Below the pieces are notes generated by a model, which made no database searches, had not been told where the DNA came from, and worked only from the letters and a program-made list of their open reading frames with translations. This document shows, piece by piece, positions 7,590 to 18,575 of a stretch of 64,000 bases of DNA. Origin of the DNA: G965220305 sp965220305 (GTDB lineage Bacteria > Chloroflexota > Dehalococcoidia > Lucifugimonadales > UBA3495); contig OZ244817.1 of assembly GCA_965220305.1 (NCBI GenBank), positions 4,030,001 to 4,094,000 on the forward strand, written 5' to 3'. The position numbers and the translations under genes were made by a program. Numbering within the stretch: position 1 is the stretch's first letter; the number at the start of each line of letters is the position of its first letter.

Positions 7590-7831
7590 GAGTACATTGG
7601 ACCGATACGGCGTTGGGGCACCTGACGGCAATTTATGAGTATATCGCACTGGATTCAATGGCGTCAGCCCAGGCGGCCAGCGATGATGGCGAGGTAATCG
7701 CCGCGCTAACCGCCCTAGGGTACTCGACTGCCGAAGCCAGGCGGGCTGTGAACGCCCTGGACAAGTCCCCCGAATTGACTTTGGAAGACAAGATACGCCA
7801 AGTCTTGTTGCAGTTGGGAACGGGAGGCTGA
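7586..7831 (+). pseudogene. Truncated ParE/RelE toxin fused in frame to a second RuvA C-terminal domain
   Basis: Residues 1-24 ('MRVHWTDTALGHLTAIYEYIALDS') are the start of a ParE/RelE-type toxin. From residue 25 the frame becomes RuvA domain III ('ASDDGEVIAALTALGYSTAEARRAVNALDKSPELTLEDKIRQVL'), ending in GG as RuvA does. The toxin active-site part is missing, so toxin activity is unlikely. The fused product could still bind RuvB if made. It starts at GTG 7586, overlapping the antitoxin stop. It looks like the scar of an insertion or recombination at the ruvA 3' end. Confidence 0.8.
7663..7831 (+). repeat. Direct repeat, copy 2: displaced ruvA 3' end
   Basis: Second copy of the RuvA domain III coding segment (copy 1 at 5449-5615). 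It begins at the point where the toxin homology stops and ends at the stop codon. Confidence 0.85.
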
Positions 7832-7944
7832 ACCAGTCCCGCACTTTTCTCAAATCTGAAGTTGCGTAGAGAAGTTTTCCATTCCCTTGCTTTTCCTTTT
7901 GAGTTTCCATAGGGTTCCCAGTACCCAAGCCAGGGAGTAATTTC

Positions 7945-9972
<2,028 letters not shown>

Positions 9973-10128
9973 TTCCTCAAGACCCATGGCCCAGCGTCGG
10001 CAAGTGAAGCCCATCCCACCTAAGTTTGGGGACTGCCGAAAAACGCCAATTCTCCGTCAGCACCGGGAGGAATCGTCGTCTTTGTTTCCTTGAGGCTCCT
10101 GGAGGAGCAGGCGTCTCCATTAATGGCG

Positions 10129-10983
10129 CTATGTCGCCATCCGGCGCAGCCGCTCCAACACCTGCCCGTTCTGGTCCAGGGTGAAATTGTCCACGTAGTA
10201 CTTGTTCTCCCCGCTGGTGCCGTCGACTGCGCCATCGTCCACCATGTGGCGGATTAGTTGCCGGTCCTGCTCCACCGTGGGCAGCAGGTCTCTACCCACC
10301 AGCCTGGACAGGGCCGCCACCAGGCCGTAGCCGCCCCAGTTGGAAACGCTGGCCAGGATTAGACGGTCTACCCGGCTGATGGCCGGGTCCTTGGGCAAGG
10401 TCTCCACTGCGGGAATGAACTCCACCAGGTTGCCCATGCCAATCTCGTTGCCCCCGTCCCCAATGCCCACCGACGGTACTCCGTGCTCGAAGAGGTAGTC
10501 CACCCGCGCCGTGAACGGGGTGATGTCCAAGGAGCGCATATTCAGGTAGGCGTCGCCCCTGGTACGCCCGCACCGTTCTATAGAAATGAGCAACCCGAGC
10601 TGCAGGCGTTCCACGATTTCCGCCGCCGCCTGCCGGCTGGCCTCTATATCGGTGATGGGGAACTCCACCACTCCGGCCCGGTCGCCCAGCCAGTCCTCTA
10701 GCATTGGTGTTGTGTGGGAGTCGGCGATGTAACTCACCTTCCGACCCAGGGCCTGCAGCGCGTCCCCAATGGCGATGGCCCCCGGCGGCCCATCGGTCTC
10801 ATGTTTGCCCGCCGATAGGATGTAAAAGCCGGTGACGATGGCTACGTTGCCCGGGTGGTCCAGGATGTATTGGGCGGCTTGATGGCAGAAGTCGTCGGGA
10901 AGGTGAGACCGGAGGTGGGAGACGCCCCGCATGTCGTTCTCAAGAATTATGTCTTCGATGGACTGGATCGTGGACTGGGCCAT
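10129..10983 (-). CDS. D-glutamate cyclase-type protein, DUF4392 domain
   Basis: 284 residues matching DUF4392, the C-terminal half of the mitochondrial D-glutamate cyclase DGLUCY: 'VAIVTGFYI', 'ETDGPPGAIAIGDALQALGRKVSYIAD', 'ERCGRTRGDAYLNMRSLDI' and 'GIGDGGNEIGMGN'. The glycine-rich GDGGNEIGMG loop probably forms the active site. It lies 57 bases downstream of the DUF1445 gene, the family of the N-terminal half of DGLUCY. Predicted to interconvert D-glutamate and 5-oxo-D-proline; the assignment is from family knowledge. Confidence 0.85.
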   Translation of the reverse strand: MAQSTIQSIEDIILENDMRGVSHLRSHLPDDFCHQAAQYILDHPGNVAIVTGFYILSAGKHETDGPPGAIAIGDALQALGRKVSYIADSHTTPMLEDWLGDRAGVVEFPITDIEASRQAAAEIVERLQLGLLISIERCGRTRGDAYLNMRSLDITPFTARVDYLFEHGVPSVGIGDGGNEIGMGNLVEFIPAVETLPKDPAISRVDRLILASVSNWGGYGLVAALSRLVGRDLLPTVEQDRQLIRHMVDDGAVDGTSGENKYYVDNFTLDQNGQVLERLRRMAT

Positions 10984-11040
10984 ATTAGACCTCCGTTGTC
11001 TCCCAGATGACTCCCAGGATATTAGGCCGGGCCGTTTAAG

Positions 11041-11835
11041 CTACAAGACAGCGTAATCGGCATCCCGTTGGTCGGTGATGAACATCTTCCCCGGCGCATG
11101 GGTAATCATCAAAGGGGGCTTGCAGTTCAGGGCCACCGCCTGGGGGGTAACGCCGCAGGCCCAGAACAACGGCTCCTCACCGGGCCGTATCTCCACCGGG
11201 TCTCCGAAGTCGGGACGGTCTAGGCGCCGGATGCCGATGTCTTCCGGGCGTCCGATGTGCATCGGAGCGCCGTGGGTGGCTGGGAACCGGGATGTGACCT
11301 GAACGGCGCGGACAATCTGCTCCTGGCGCACTGGGCGCATGCTGACCACCATTGGCCCGGCGAATACTCCGGCGGGCTCGGTGGGGATGTTGGTAATGTA
11401 CATGGGCACATTGCATTCCATTTCCTGGTGCCGCAGGGGTATTCCCGCGTCGCCCAAGGCCGCTTCAAAAGAGAAGCTACAACCCAAGAGGAACGAAACC
11501 AGGTCGCCGCGCCACAGCTCGTTCAGGGAGTCCACCTCGGCGGTAAACTCGCCGTTTTCGTAGACCCGGTACCCTGGAATATCGGTGCGAATGTCCGCCC
11601 TTGGAGTAGTAATTACCGGCTCCGTATTTCCCGGCTCAATTACTTCCAACAAGGGGCAGGGTTTTGGGTTCCGTTGACAAAAGAGCAGGAAATCGAAGGC
11701 CAATTCCCGGGGCAAAACCGCCAAATTAGCTTGAACATACCCGGGCGCAACCCCCGAGGTCACACCGCGCCATTGTCCGGAACGTATCATGTCCCGTGCC
11801 TCGGCTGGGGTCTGGGGAAGGACTCTTGTGCTCAT
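11041..11835 (-). CDS. DUF1445 putative hydro-lyase / D-glutamate cyclase N-terminal half
   Basis: 264 residues, complete, of the DUF1445 family: 'ARDMIRSGQWRGVTSGVAPGYVQANLAVLP', 'FLLGCSFSFEAAL', 'NVPMYITNIPT' and 'FWACGVTPQAVALNCKPPLMITHAPGKMFITD'. ATG at 11835. In vertebrate DGLUCY this domain is fused ahead of DUF4392; here the two are adjacent genes in that order, very likely one operon and one complex. Earlier annotations of the family as hydro-lyase rest on weak evidence. Confidence 0.88.
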   Translation of the reverse strand: MSTRVLPQTPAEARDMIRSGQWRGVTSGVAPGYVQANLAVLPRELAFDFLLFCQRNPKPCPLLEVIEPGNTEPVITTPRADIRTDIPGYRVYENGEFTAEVDSLNELWRGDLVSFLLGCSFSFEAALGDAGIPLRHQEMECNVPMYITNIPTEPAGVFAGPMVVSMRPVRQEQIVRAVQVTSRFPATHGAPMHIGRPEDIGIRRLDRPDFGDPVEIRPGEEPLFWACGVTPQAVALNCKPPLMITHAPGKMFITDQRDADYAVL

Positions 11836-12019
11836 TCCGGCTCCCTACTTGGGCCTATCTCTGGCAATAAAAGAACGCTTGCCAGCCGACTGCCGCTTCC
11901 GAAAGTCTCGCGCTATGATAGGCGCCCCTAGCAAGTTGCGTCAAATATTTTGGTATACTTCCTTGTGATTGAGGATTCTCGGCGGGCGCTCCCAGGTCGT
12001 ACTCCCGTAAAGAGGTCAT

Positions 12020-12697
12020 TTGGATTCCTTGTATAACGTTCTGGTATTGACCGAATCGGATGTCAGCCTTCACCCGTTGCTGGATAGAGCGGCAGAGACC
12101 GGGTTGTCCTGCTGGTTCGGGGAAGACCTGCCTCTCCAGGATGGTACTGCTGAAGAGGAATCCCCCCAGGCAGTGGTCTTGGACCTGGCTTCCTTGGGGT
12201 TGAACAGGGCGCGGCAACTAATTGACGATTGTCGGAACTCCAAGTTGCCGGTGTTGGTTGTAGTCCCTGGGGAAATGGTGGAGGATTACGACCCCTCCCT
12301 AAACCCCGACGAGTTCATTCTGAGCTTTGCCAGGTCCGAGGAGCTATTGGCCCGGGTAAGGCAGGCCATATTCCGGGTCAGCGGTCCAACGGGTCAGGAG
12401 ATACTGAAAGTTGGCGACCTGGTCATCGACATGGAGCGGTACGAGGTAACCCTGGCCGGCCGCCGCGTATCGTTGACCTACAAAGAGTTTCAATTGTTGG
12501 TTATGCTGGCCTCTAACCCCGGTAGGGTCTACAGTCGAGAGGTATTGCTTAGTCAGGTCTGGGGTTACGACTATTTGGGGGGCACGCGCACTGTTGACGT
12601 CCACGTGCGCCGATTGCGCTCCAAGATCGAAGACCCCGACCACCTCTTTGTTGAGACCATCTGGAACGTCGGTTACCGCTTTGCCGCCGCCCCCTAG
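12020..12697 (+). CDS. Orphan OmpR-type response regulator with degenerate receiver
   Basis: 225 residues. The C-terminal winged helix is complete: 'EVTLAGRRVSLTYKEFQLLVMLASNPGRVYSREVLLSQVWGYDYLGGTRTVDVHVRRLRSKI', ending 'VGYRF'. The N-terminal receiver is poor: the Asp after β3 may survive ('VVLDLAS'), but the usual 'KPF' is replaced by 'LSFARSEELL', so the switch Lys is missing and the acidic pocket is reduced. TTG start at 12020. No histidine kinase is adjacent. Probably a phosphorylation-independent DNA-binding regulator. It converges on recG with three bases between stops. Confidence 0.85.
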   Translation: MDSLYNVLVLTESDVSLHPLLDRAAETGLSCWFGEDLPLQDGTAEEESPQAVVLDLASLGLNRARQLIDDCRNSKLPVLVVVPGEMVEDYDPSLNPDEFILSFARSEELLARVRQAIFRVSGPTGQEILKVGDLVIDMERYEVTLAGRRVSLTYKEFQLLVMLASNPGRVYSREVLLSQVWGYDYLGGTRTVDVHVRRLRSKIEDPDHLFVETIWNVGYRFAAAP

Positions 12698-12700
12698 CGT

Positions 12701-15265
12701 CTAGCTGAATTCCGTCGTAACTTCGGCCAGGAACCGCCCCACCCGCGCCTTCAAAGCTGCATGTTTCGGTTCAGCCAAATGGGAGTCCTCCTCCATCAGC
12801 CGGGACGCTTCGGCCCGAGCCTCATTCAGCAGTTCACGGTCGGAAAGTTGGGCCATCCGTAGGTTGGGTAACCCGCTCTGCCGGGTACCGAAAAAGTCCC
12901 CTGGCCCGCGCAATTCCAGGTCCACCTCGGCCAGATGAAACCCGTCGTGGACCTGTTCCAAGGCGGCCAGACGCTCCCGGGCCGTCTCCGAAGGGGAGTC
13001 GGAGACCAGGAGGCAATAGCTGGTATGCTCGCCCCGACCCACGCGACCCCGGAATTGGTGTAGTTGGGAGAGACCAAATCGGTCGGCCCCTTCTATCAGC
13101 ATCACAGTGGCGTTGGGCACGTCGATACCCACCTCAACCACTGCCGTGGATACCAGGATGTCCACCTCCCCGTCCCGAAACTGACGCATGACTCGGTCTT
13201 TGTCCTTGGCTGACATGCGCCCGTGCAACAGGCCCAGCCGCAGGTCGGGAAAAACGTCCCTGGTCAGCCGCTGGTAGTCCTCGGTGGCTGCCCTGGCGTC
13301 GATAGCCTCCGACTCGTCAATCAGGGGGTAAATGATGAACGCCTGCCGCCCCTCCGCTACCTGCTTGCGGAGGAAGCCGTAGGCCGCCTGGCGGCGCTCC
13401 GGGCCAACCCACCGGGTGCGTACCTGCTGGCGGCCCGGCGGTAGCTGGTCAATGGTGGAGATGTCCAGATCTCCGTATATCGTCAGGGATAGGGTGCGGG
13501 GAATGGGCGTCGCCGACATGACCAGGGAGTGGGGAGTTTTGTCGCCCCGCTGCCGCAGCGCCGACCGTTGGCGTACTCCGAATCGGTGTTGCTCGTCCAT
13601 TACCGCCAGCGCCAACCTGGGCAGGTCCACCGCGTCTTGTATGAGAGCGTGGGTGCCTACCAACAGGTCCAGGCTCCCCTGGGCCGCCATCTCCACCAGT
13701 TGGCGACGGGGCCGCTGCCGCGTGCTGCCCGTGAGCAGGCCCACCGTGATGGGCCGTCCTAGGGGTTCGACATAAGCGGTAATCAGGTTGTCTTCCTGTA
13801 CAGGGCGGGCCAACTGGCCGAATAACTGATGCACCGTCTGGAAGTGCTGCTCGGCCAGGACCTCAGTGGGCACCATGATGGCCCCCTGGTAGCCTGCCGC
13901 GGCCACGGCCAAGAGCGCTGCCAGCACTACCACCGTCTTGCCGCTGCCCACTTCACCTTGGAGCAGCCGATTCATGGGAGGGGTGCCGCGTCCCAGGTCC
14001 TCCAAAATCTCCTGGAGGCAACGGTCCTGGGCTTCGGTCAAGGCGAAGGGCAATGAAGCGAGAAAGCCGGCCATCAGCTTTTGGTCAATTTTGATCGCCA
14101 CGCCTTCCGCATCCTGTTCCCGGTCCCGGCGGAAGGAGAGCACGGCCAACTGCAGGGTGAGCAATTCGTCGAAGGCCAGGCGACGACGGGCGGCTTCGCA
14201 AGCCCCCTCGTCCTCGGGGTAGTGGGCCTGGGCGATGGCTTCCAGCAGGGGAGCCAATCGGGTCCGTTCCAGGGTATCCTGGGGTAGCAATTCATCCATT
14301 CCGCCCAGCCAATCGTTGATGGCTTGCCAGGTCAGGCGGCGCAGATTTCGCCCGGTGAGGCCCTCTGTCAATGGATAAACCGGAGCCAGACGACCGGTGT
14401 TGAGTCCCGGCTGCCGCGAATTCAGGAGGTCGTATTCCGGGGACTCGAAAACCATCTGCCCCTTGTATAGGTCAACCTTACCGCTGATGGATATTCGGGA
14501 GTTGGGCTTCAGGCTGCGGGCCAGGTATCTCTGACCGAACCAGATGACCTTGACGTTCCCAGTGTCGTCGCTCAACACCGCCTCGGTAGCTTTCAGTCTC
14601 CCGCGCTGACCCATCGCCACTTCCCGAGCTTCCCAAATCTGGCCGACCACCGTGAATTCCCTTCCCGGCTCCAGTTCGGAAATCTTGGCTACCCGGGAAT
14701 AGTCGTTGTACCTGCGGGGAAACAGGTAAAGCAAGTCCCTGATGGTAGCGACATCCAGGCGTTGGAATCGGGCGGTCAGCTTGCTGTCCACGCCCCGCAA
14801 CCGGTCCAGGGGAGCGGCGACCGTTAAGCCGGCGGGAGGTATGCCGTATTTGCTGGCTGGCCGCGACTCTGCCGGCGCTCCCTTATCCCGTCGTCGGGGA
14901 ACCGCTGTCCTCTTGGGCGCTGAATCCTCTTCGGGAGCCTGGTCGGGCGGCGCAGTGGAGTGGTCAACAGGCCCGGTCGCCGGGACGGACACTCCCAGGG
15001 TATAGCACAGAAGTTCCCGCCAATGGGAAGCCCAGAGTTGGCGCTTCGCCGGGGCCAGTTCGCCGTAGCGGACTCGCAGCAGGGGGCCGGTGCGGGAAGG
15101 GTCGGCAACCAGCCGGGCCATGTCTTCCGACCAGCGTTGGACAAACTGGTCCATCCCGCCCACGACAGCGTTATTATCGAAGCCGTGAGCTTCTTCCAGG
15201 TCGAGAATTTTATGGAAGGCGATAGCCCAGTTGGGAGGCTTTGCTTGTTGGGAACCCATAGGCAT
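12701..15265 (-). CDS. recG: ATP-dependent DNA helicase RecG
   Basis: Remodels stalled forks and Holliday junctions. The 854 residues are longer than the usual ~690-ten because of an N-terminal extension of about 160 residues that is Pro/Lys/Arg-rich around 110-150. Then come the wedge OB-fold ('IRDLLYLFPRRYNDYSRVAKI'), Walker A 'LLQGEVGSGKTVV', the 'DEQHRFGVRQR' box (DEQH form), 'SATPIPRTL', 'HGRMSAKDKDRVMRQF', 'VEVGIDVPNATVMLIEGADRFGLSQLHQFRGRVGR' and the TRG-like C-terminus. Last gene of fakA-degV-recG on the minus strand. Confidence 0.96.
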   Translation of the reverse strand: MPMGSQQAKPPNWAIAFHKILDLEEAHGFDNNAVVGGMDQFVQRWSEDMARLVADPSRTGPLLRVRYGELAPAKRQLWASHWRELLCYTLGVSVPATGPVDHSTAPPDQAPEEDSAPKRTAVPRRRDKGAPAESRPASKYGIPPAGLTVAAPLDRLRGVDSKLTARFQRLDVATIRDLLYLFPRRYNDYSRVAKISELEPGREFTVVGQIWEAREVAMGQRGRLKATEAVLSDDTGNVKVIWFGQRYLARSLKPNSRISISGKVDLYKGQMVFESPEYDLLNSRQPGLNTGRLAPVYPLTEGLTGRNLRRLTWQAINDWLGGMDELLPQDTLERTRLAPLLEAIAQAHYPEDEGACEAARRRLAFDELLTLQLAVLSFRRDREQDAEGVAIKIDQKLMAGFLASLPFALTEAQDRCLQEILEDLGRGTPPMNRLLQGEVGSGKTVVVLAALLAVAAAGYQGAIMVPTEVLAEQHFQTVHQLFGQLARPVQEDNLITAYVEPLGRPITVGLLTGSTRQRPRRQLVEMAAQGSLDLLVGTHALIQDAVDLPRLALAVMDEQHRFGVRQRSALRQRGDKTPHSLVMSATPIPRTLSLTIYGDLDISTIDQLPPGRQQVRTRWVGPERRQAAYGFLRKQVAEGRQAFIIYPLIDESEAIDARAATEDYQRLTRDVFPDLRLGLLHGRMSAKDKDRVMRQFRDGEVDILVSTAVVEVGIDVPNATVMLIEGADRFGLSQLHQFRGRVGRGEHTSYCLLVSDSPSETARERLAALEQVHDGFHLAEVDLELRGPGDFFGTRQSGLPNLRMAQLSDRELLNEARAEASRLMEEDSHLAEPKHAALKARVGRFLAEVTTEFS

Positions 15266-15397
15266 CCAATTTTTGGCTGGTCGATTTTGGTGTTATCTCT
15301 ACACGCTGCGAATGGCGGCGAGGAATTGTCTTAACTACCGCCCCGAGTTTTACCAGCGTGGTCGGTTGGTCTAATATTGCCGATATATCCGCGGGTT

Positions 15398-16237
15398 TCA
15401 AGCTGCCGATGTCAGGGCTAACCCGAAGGCCCTGGGGCCAACGTAGGTCCCCAGAGCTGGCCCAAACCGGGCCGTAATAATCTCCGACTCGGGGATTAAG
15501 TCGGCCAGACTATCCCTTAACTCGGCGGCCCGCTGCTGTTCGGTACTGTAGATGACTCCCAGTTGCTGGAGAGGGGCGTGTTCACGGGCCAAATCGGCCA
15601 CGCGCCGCGCGGCGCGATTGAGGTTCCGGGGACGCTCCAATGGGTGTACTTCCCCGTTCTCCACCTTCAAAATCGGCTTGACACTGAGCATGGAACCAAC
15701 AAATGCCTGGGCCTTGCCGATGCGCCCCCCCTTCTGGAGGTACTCCAACGTGTCCACGGCCACGAAGCACTGGGTTTGGGGCAAACCTTGACGGACCTGT
15801 TGCGCCACTTCTTTGTAAGACTCCGCCTCCGAAGCCAACTGCGCCGCTCGTAGGGTTACCAGGCTCAGGGCAACGGACGCCAACTGAGAGTCGATAACTT
15901 CGACGGGCGCCGCGTCTCCCAGGGATGCTTTGGTCTGCTCTGCCGAATTGACGGTCCCGCTGAGTTTCCCCGCTATGTGAATGGAGATTACCTGGTGCCC
16001 CTCGTCCAGCAGTTGTTGATACACCGGCTGAAAGTCGGCCACTGTCGGTTGGGACGTGGTTGGCAGCCGGCGTGCCGAGGCCAAGCGCTGGAAAAACTCG
16101 TCCGGCATTATTTCCACGCCGTCTTTGTAGCTGACATCATCAATTACCACATTGCAGGGGACTACGGTAATGTTCCACTGCTCGGCCAGCTCTTGGGGTA
16201 AGTCCGACGCGCTATCGGTTACTATGCGTATTGCCAT
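15398..16237 (-). CDS. DegV-family fatty-acid-binding protein (FakB-like)
   Basis: 279 residues with the DegV opening 'RIVTDSASDLPQELAEQWNITVVPCNVVIDD', 'LPTTSQPTVADF', 'ISIHIAGKLSGTVNSAEQT' and 'EYLQKGGRIGKAQAFVGSMLSVKPIL'. FakB proteins hold a fatty acid for phosphorylation by FakA. The kinase gene lies 68 bases upstream on the same strand, so the pair is probably a FakAB fatty-acid kinase feeding exogenous fatty acids into phospholipid synthesis. Confidence 0.92.
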   Translation of the reverse strand: MAIRIVTDSASDLPQELAEQWNITVVPCNVVIDDVSYKDGVEIMPDEFFQRLASARRLPTTSQPTVADFQPVYQQLLDEGHQVISIHIAGKLSGTVNSAEQTKASLGDAAPVEVIDSQLASVALSLVTLRAAQLASEAESYKEVAQQVRQGLPQTQCFVAVDTLEYLQKGGRIGKAQAFVGSMLSVKPILKVENGEVHPLERPRNLNRAARRVADLAREHAPLQQLGVIYSTEQQRAAELRDSLADLIPESEIITARFGPALGTYVGPRAFGLALTSAA

Positions 16238-16305
16238 TCGGCCCCCTTCACCTGTCCATCAATAGCTGTATGACTCTTTGACCCAGCGTTGCCTCCCGGA
16301 TTCTC

Positions 16306-17964
16306 CTACTCGATCGATGCCAGATAGGGATAGTGAGGCTGACCGCCGTAAACCGTATCTACCTGCATTCCCGGGGTTTGTTCCTCCAGCCTATCACGTA
16401 CCTCTTCGACGGAGGTTTCCTCGGTGTCTGATCCCCAGTATATGGTTACAATCCGGTCGCCTTCCAGCCCGGCATGTTCCAGGGCCGAGTGTAGGGCCGC
16501 TTCCGGTTTGTCACCAACTGCGACCAGTCGCCCGTCCAGCAGCCCCATGAATTCACCTTCGGCCACCGACACGCCGTCGATGGTCGCGTTTCTGACGGCA
16601 TGGGTGACTTCGACGGTAAGGACGGAGGTTGCGGCTTCCTGCATCGCCTTCACGTTCTGCTCGACGGACAGGGTAGGGTTGAAGGCCAGCAGCGCCGCCA
16701 CTCCCTGGGGCACTGTCCTGGAGGGGACTAGGTGGATAACCTGCGGGTCCAGGCTCCCCTGGGATGCTTGCTCCGCCGTCAGAATGATATTCCCGTTATT
16801 GGGAAGGATGATGACATCGGTAACGCCGGTATCTCCCGCGGCATCAATCAACTGCTGGATGCTGGGGTTCATGGTCTGACCTCCACTGACGACCGCCCCG
16901 CAACCGGCTTCACGGAACAGCTCCGCCAGACCCTCACCCGGCGCCACCGCCACCACGGAAACGCCGGCCTTCGGCTCCGGCTTTTCCCGGGAAGTGTGAC
17001 CAGCAGCCCAGTCACGGTTTTGCAGGCCCATATTGTCAATCTTTATCTGCGACAATTGCCCCCGGGCCACCGCGTAGCTGAGGGCGTATCCGGGGTCCAA
17101 CAAATGTACGTGGACTCGAATGAACGCTTCGTCCCCAACTACTAATACTGAGTCCGCAATAGCGGCCAGGTCCAGGCGCATTTGCTCCGGGGACAAGTCG
17201 GCTCCCTCAACCATGAACTCGGTACAGTATCCCCATTCGGTCTCCCGGCTGGAATGGACAAACTCCCCGCTGACAATGGGTTCGCCGCTGTGGAGCGTCG
17301 TCCCAACCCCAGGAATGGCATCCAGTTCCAACTCGGCCGGGCCAGCATTCCCGGAGTCCAGGTAATCTAGGGCGCCTCCCAGGATTACAACGATGCCCAA
17401 ACCCCCGGAATCCACCACGCCGGCCTCCTGCAACACCGGCAATTGGGTCGGGGTCATCTCCAGAGCCGTCTTGGCTTCCTGGAAGGCGATTTTCCACAGG
17501 GATAGGGGCGCGGTGACTCCCTCGTCGAGCGCCCCACTGAACGCCTCCCCAGCGCGGCGTATTACCGTCAACATGGTGCCTTCCTGCGGTTGGCTCACCG
17601 CCTGATATGCAGCTTCGGTGGCCTTGACAAAAGCCCTACCCAACGCGGCTGCGTCACAACTCTCGGCGCCGTCCAACCCCCGGGCAAATCCCTTGAAGAA
17701 CTGGGACAAAATGACACCGCTGTTTCCTCTAGCGCCCCAGAATACGCCGTTGGCCCATTGGGTCGCGACCGCATCGGCGTTATCCTCGAGGGCCTGCTCA
17801 ACTACCTCCACGCCGGCCCGCATGGTTAAAAGCATGTTGGTCCCGGTGTCACCGTCGGGGACGGGAAAGACATTGAGAGCGTCTACAGTATCCCGGTACT
17901 GCTCCAGGCATCGGGTAGCCGCCAAGAAAGCTTCCTTCAGGTCCCGGCCTTGGATGTGTGTCAT
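16306..17964 (-). CDS. fakA: Fatty acid kinase FakA (DhaL/DegV-associated kinase)
   Basis: 552 residues. The N-terminal DhaL-type kinase domain has 'NVFPVPDGDTGTNMLLTM' (residues 31-48; the Asp residues bind Mg-ATP) and 'GARGNSGVILSQFFKGFARGL'. The central and C-terminal parts match the DAK-phosphatase family ('GYCTEFMVEG', 'VHVHLLDPGYALSYAVARGQLSQIKIDNM', 'IILPNNGNIILTAEQA', 'EFMGLLDG'). First gene of the fakA-degV-recG run. The usual upstream asp23-like and rpmB genes are not found. Confidence 0.94.
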   Translation of the reverse strand: MTHIQGRDLKEAFLAATRCLEQYRDTVDALNVFPVPDGDTGTNMLLTMRAGVEVVEQALEDNADAVATQWANGVFWGARGNSGVILSQFFKGFARGLDGAESCDAAALGRAFVKATEAAYQAVSQPQEGTMLTVIRRAGEAFSGALDEGVTAPLSLWKIAFQEAKTALEMTPTQLPVLQEAGVVDSGGLGIVVILGGALDYLDSGNAGPAELELDAIPGVGTTLHSGEPIVSGEFVHSSRETEWGYCTEFMVEGADLSPEQMRLDLAAIADSVLVVGDEAFIRVHVHLLDPGYALSYAVARGQLSQIKIDNMGLQNRDWAAGHTSREKPEPKAGVSVVAVAPGEGLAELFREAGCGAVVSGGQTMNPSIQQLIDAAGDTGVTDVIILPNNGNIILTAEQASQGSLDPQVIHLVPSRTVPQGVAALLAFNPTLSVEQNVKAMQEAATSVLTVEVTHAVRNATIDGVSVAEGEFMGLLDGRLVAVGDKPEAALHSALEHAGLEGDRIVTIYWGSDTEETSVEEVRDRLEEQTPGMQVDTVYGGQPHYPYLASIE

Positions 17965-18575
17965 AGGTCAAGCAACCCCCAATAGAGTGTACGGGCCATT
18001 CCATCCATTATAACCCATAGCCTACCGCTTGGCCCTTACTACCACCGCGCAGTCCTGGTTGGTTCGATTCTCTAGGTAGCGTTCAAGATGCCCTTCCCTG
18101 CAGGCTGTGACCGAGTTCGTTCTGAGAGGGTATCCAATAAGAAACTATCTCAAAACGCAGTCCGGTAGGCTCACCATGTGCGCTCCTGTAGCGGCGTTCC
18201 GTTCACCCTGAGCCTGTCGAAGGGTGTCTATACCAGCAAATAGAATTTTGAGATAGTTTTTAAGTCCCTCCCCCATTATTGAAGGGGAAGATTAGGGCCT
18301 GCCCTGAGCTTGTCGAAGGGATGGAGGTGTTCGTCGGAGGAGAAAGTATGGCCTCTCTTGGGAAACAGGTAGGACTGCGAAACTTTAGGGAAGATAGTGC
18401 TTCAAGCTGTTCTGTGGAAAGATTACTTGACTTTAACACAACACTTTGCTAAAAAGGCGTTGAATTCGGCGGCTTACATCCCGACGGATATATGGGGTGC
18501 TCATGTGAATCCGCTGAGCGGTTAAGTTACAAATTTTGCCATCTAACCCACCCGGAACCGGAATAGGAGGCAAGC
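17965..18575. other. Spacer between fakA and the LigB gene, repeats only
   Basis: No gene found on either strand. It contains the MITE-like element at 18142-18260 and two CCTGAGC-TTGTCGAAGGG-type repeats (18210-18228, 18304-18321). A ribosome-binding site for the LigB gene (AGGAGG) ends the spacer. Confidence 0.6.
18142..18260. mobile_element. MITE-like element with 14-bp perfect terminal inverted repeats
   Basis: AAACTATCTCAAAA (18142-18155) is perfectly inverted at 18246-18259. Direct repeats TAAG lie at 18138-18141 and 18261-18264. At about 119 bases with no coding content, it has the form of a non-autonomous transposon. An interspersed CCTGAGCCTGTCGAAGGG repeat lies inside. No full-length parent with these ends occurs in the window. 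Confidence 0.55.

Noticed and set aside
18050..18085. tRNA-like GGTTCGATTC segment
   Set aside because: No acceptor, D or anticodon stems can be formed around it on either strand.
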